From positions 12,520 through 18,287 of the forward strand of contig DGEY01000085.1 in the NCBI GenBank assembly GCA_002391385.1: a DNA stretch of 5,768 nucleotides. Reading direction: 5' to 3'. Below are positions 5,051-5,768 of this stretch, piece after piece. The notes below the pieces were generated by a model. It did no database searches and had not been told where the DNA came from. It was given only the letters and a program-made list of their open reading frames with translations. The position numbers and the translations under genes were made by a program. The number at the start of each line of letters is the position of its first letter. Positions within the stretch are counted from its first letter, which is position 1. The DNA comes from Firmicutes bacterium UBA3914. Its GTDB lineage: Bacteria; Bacillota; Limnochordia; Darwinibacteriales; Darwinibacteriaceae.

Positions 5051-5768
5051 GTGGAGGACATTCTAACTCAGGAAGAAATCGACCTTCTAATTAAAGCTGC
5101 CACCCAGCCAGACCTGCAGCTCGAACTGGACACGGACGCGGAGGAAGAGGGCGAGGCCCGCTACGACTTCAGCCGACCGAACAAGTTTTCCAAGGAGCAC
5201 ATCCGGGCCCTGCACAGGATTCACGAACAGTTCTGCCGCACCTATGCAGGTTATATGTCGGCTAAGCTCCGCCACCGAATCGATTTGAGGGTACAAAGCA
5301 TCGAACAGATCCTCTTTGGAGATTTCGTGCGTTCTCTACCTAACCCCTCAGTTCTGAGCATCTACCAAGTGCGTCCCCTGGAGGGCTACGCCATCGTCCA
5401 GTTTACACCGGACATTGCCTTCCTGCTCCATGACCGGCTGTGCGGCGGTGATGGCATCCCCATGCGCCGATCCCGCAGTCTGACGGATATCGAAATCGCG
5501 GTGTTGAAGCGGCAGGTGCTCAGCACCCTCTCCTCACTGCTCAGCGATGCCTGGCGGGATGTGGCGGAACTCCACTTTGAACTGGATTATATGGAAAGCA
5601 ATCCCCAGTTCCTGCAGGTGGCTGCCGACCGCGATGCGGTGGCCCTGATCACCATGCGTTTTGAGCTGCAGGAGTTCAGCGATATGATCAGTATCTGCCT
5701 GCCCCACCGGACGCTAGAGCCCATCTTGAAGAACTTAACCCACATCCGCATGTTTGAATCGCTGCAGC
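5051..5768 (+). CDS. fliM: FliM, flagellar motor switch protein (3' partial)
   Basis: FliM is part of the flagellar C-ring at the cytoplasmic face of the motor. It binds phospho-CheY and FliG to control rotation. The 239 visible residues begin with the CheY-binding peptide DILTQEEIDLLI (3-14), then an acidic linker to about 36. The middle domain follows from YDFSRPNKFSKEHIRALHRIHEQF (38 onward), with R-S-L-P-N and a G-G-D-G loop (132-135) at the FliG contact site, LTDIEIAVLK, and the conserved NPQF (184-187). The start is GTG 5051, set by AGGAGGTGA at 5037-5045. FliM is usually around 330 residues, so the C-terminal SpoA/SpoAF-type domain (FliN-like) lies beyond the window. It follows cheW with no fliL between, unlike the Bacillus fliL-fliM-fliY order. 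Identification is very secure. Confidence -1.
   Translation, partial: MEDILTQEEIDLLIKAATQPDLQLELDTDAEEEGEARYDFSRPNKFSKEHIRALHRIHEQFCRTYAGYMSAKLRHRIDLRVQSIEQILFGDFVRSLPNPSVLSIYQVRPLEGYAIVQFTPDIAFLLHDRLCGGDGIPMRRSRSLTDIEIAVLKRQVLSTLSSLLSDAWRDVAELHFELDYMESNPQFLQVAADRDAVALITMRFELQEFSDMISICLPHRTLEPILKNLTHIRMFESLQ

Overview
The window reads as chromosomal DNA from a GC-rich, endospore-forming, flagellated Firmicute (Bacillota), probably a clostridial-type or deep-branching lineage. Three things point there: a spoVAC-spoVAD-spoVAE set without spoVAA/spoVAB in front of it, Bacillus-like cheW and fliM, and strong AGGAGG-type ribosome binding sites with frequent TTG/GTG starts. The first two genes are envelope genes. 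One of them has the layout of the outer-membrane tethers of diderm bacteria, so a diderm Firmicute such as Limnochordia or a relative is an attractive guess. That assignment is inference only.

Layout, all on the + strand. (1) 1-1290: the 3' part of a secreted or surface protein made of beta-sandwich modules and ending in a cohesin-like domain. (2) 1308-2420: a signal peptide, one SLH domain, a long coiled coil and a C-terminal glycine-zipper membrane segment. It follows gene 1 by 17 nt and ends at a strong intrinsic terminator (2436-2462). (3) 2463-2491: a near-perfect sigma-G type promoter directly abutting that terminator. It drives spoVAC (2519-2959), spoVAD (2971-3975) and spoVAE (3987-4337), which close with a terminator whose stem overlaps the spoVAE stop codon. 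(4) 4338-4495: a more AT-rich intergenic region with a small direct repeat and no convincing promoter. (5) cheW (4496-4984), then fliM (from 5051, running off the right edge), with a perfect sigma-D/sigma-28 -10 box in the short gap between them.

How the genes work together: the first pair probably builds or anchors the cell surface. The spoVA trio moves Ca-dipicolinic acid into the forespore during sporulation and out of the spore during germination. CheW links chemoreceptors to CheA, and FliM is the switch protein that receives CheY. The three blocks are separated by two terminators and carry different predicted promoter classes, so they look like independently regulated neighbours, not one system. 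I found no tRNA, rRNA, CRISPR array, mobile element or clearly new system. The points most worth checking are the SLH/coiled-coil tether, the cohesin-like neighbour, and the two sigma-factor promoters.
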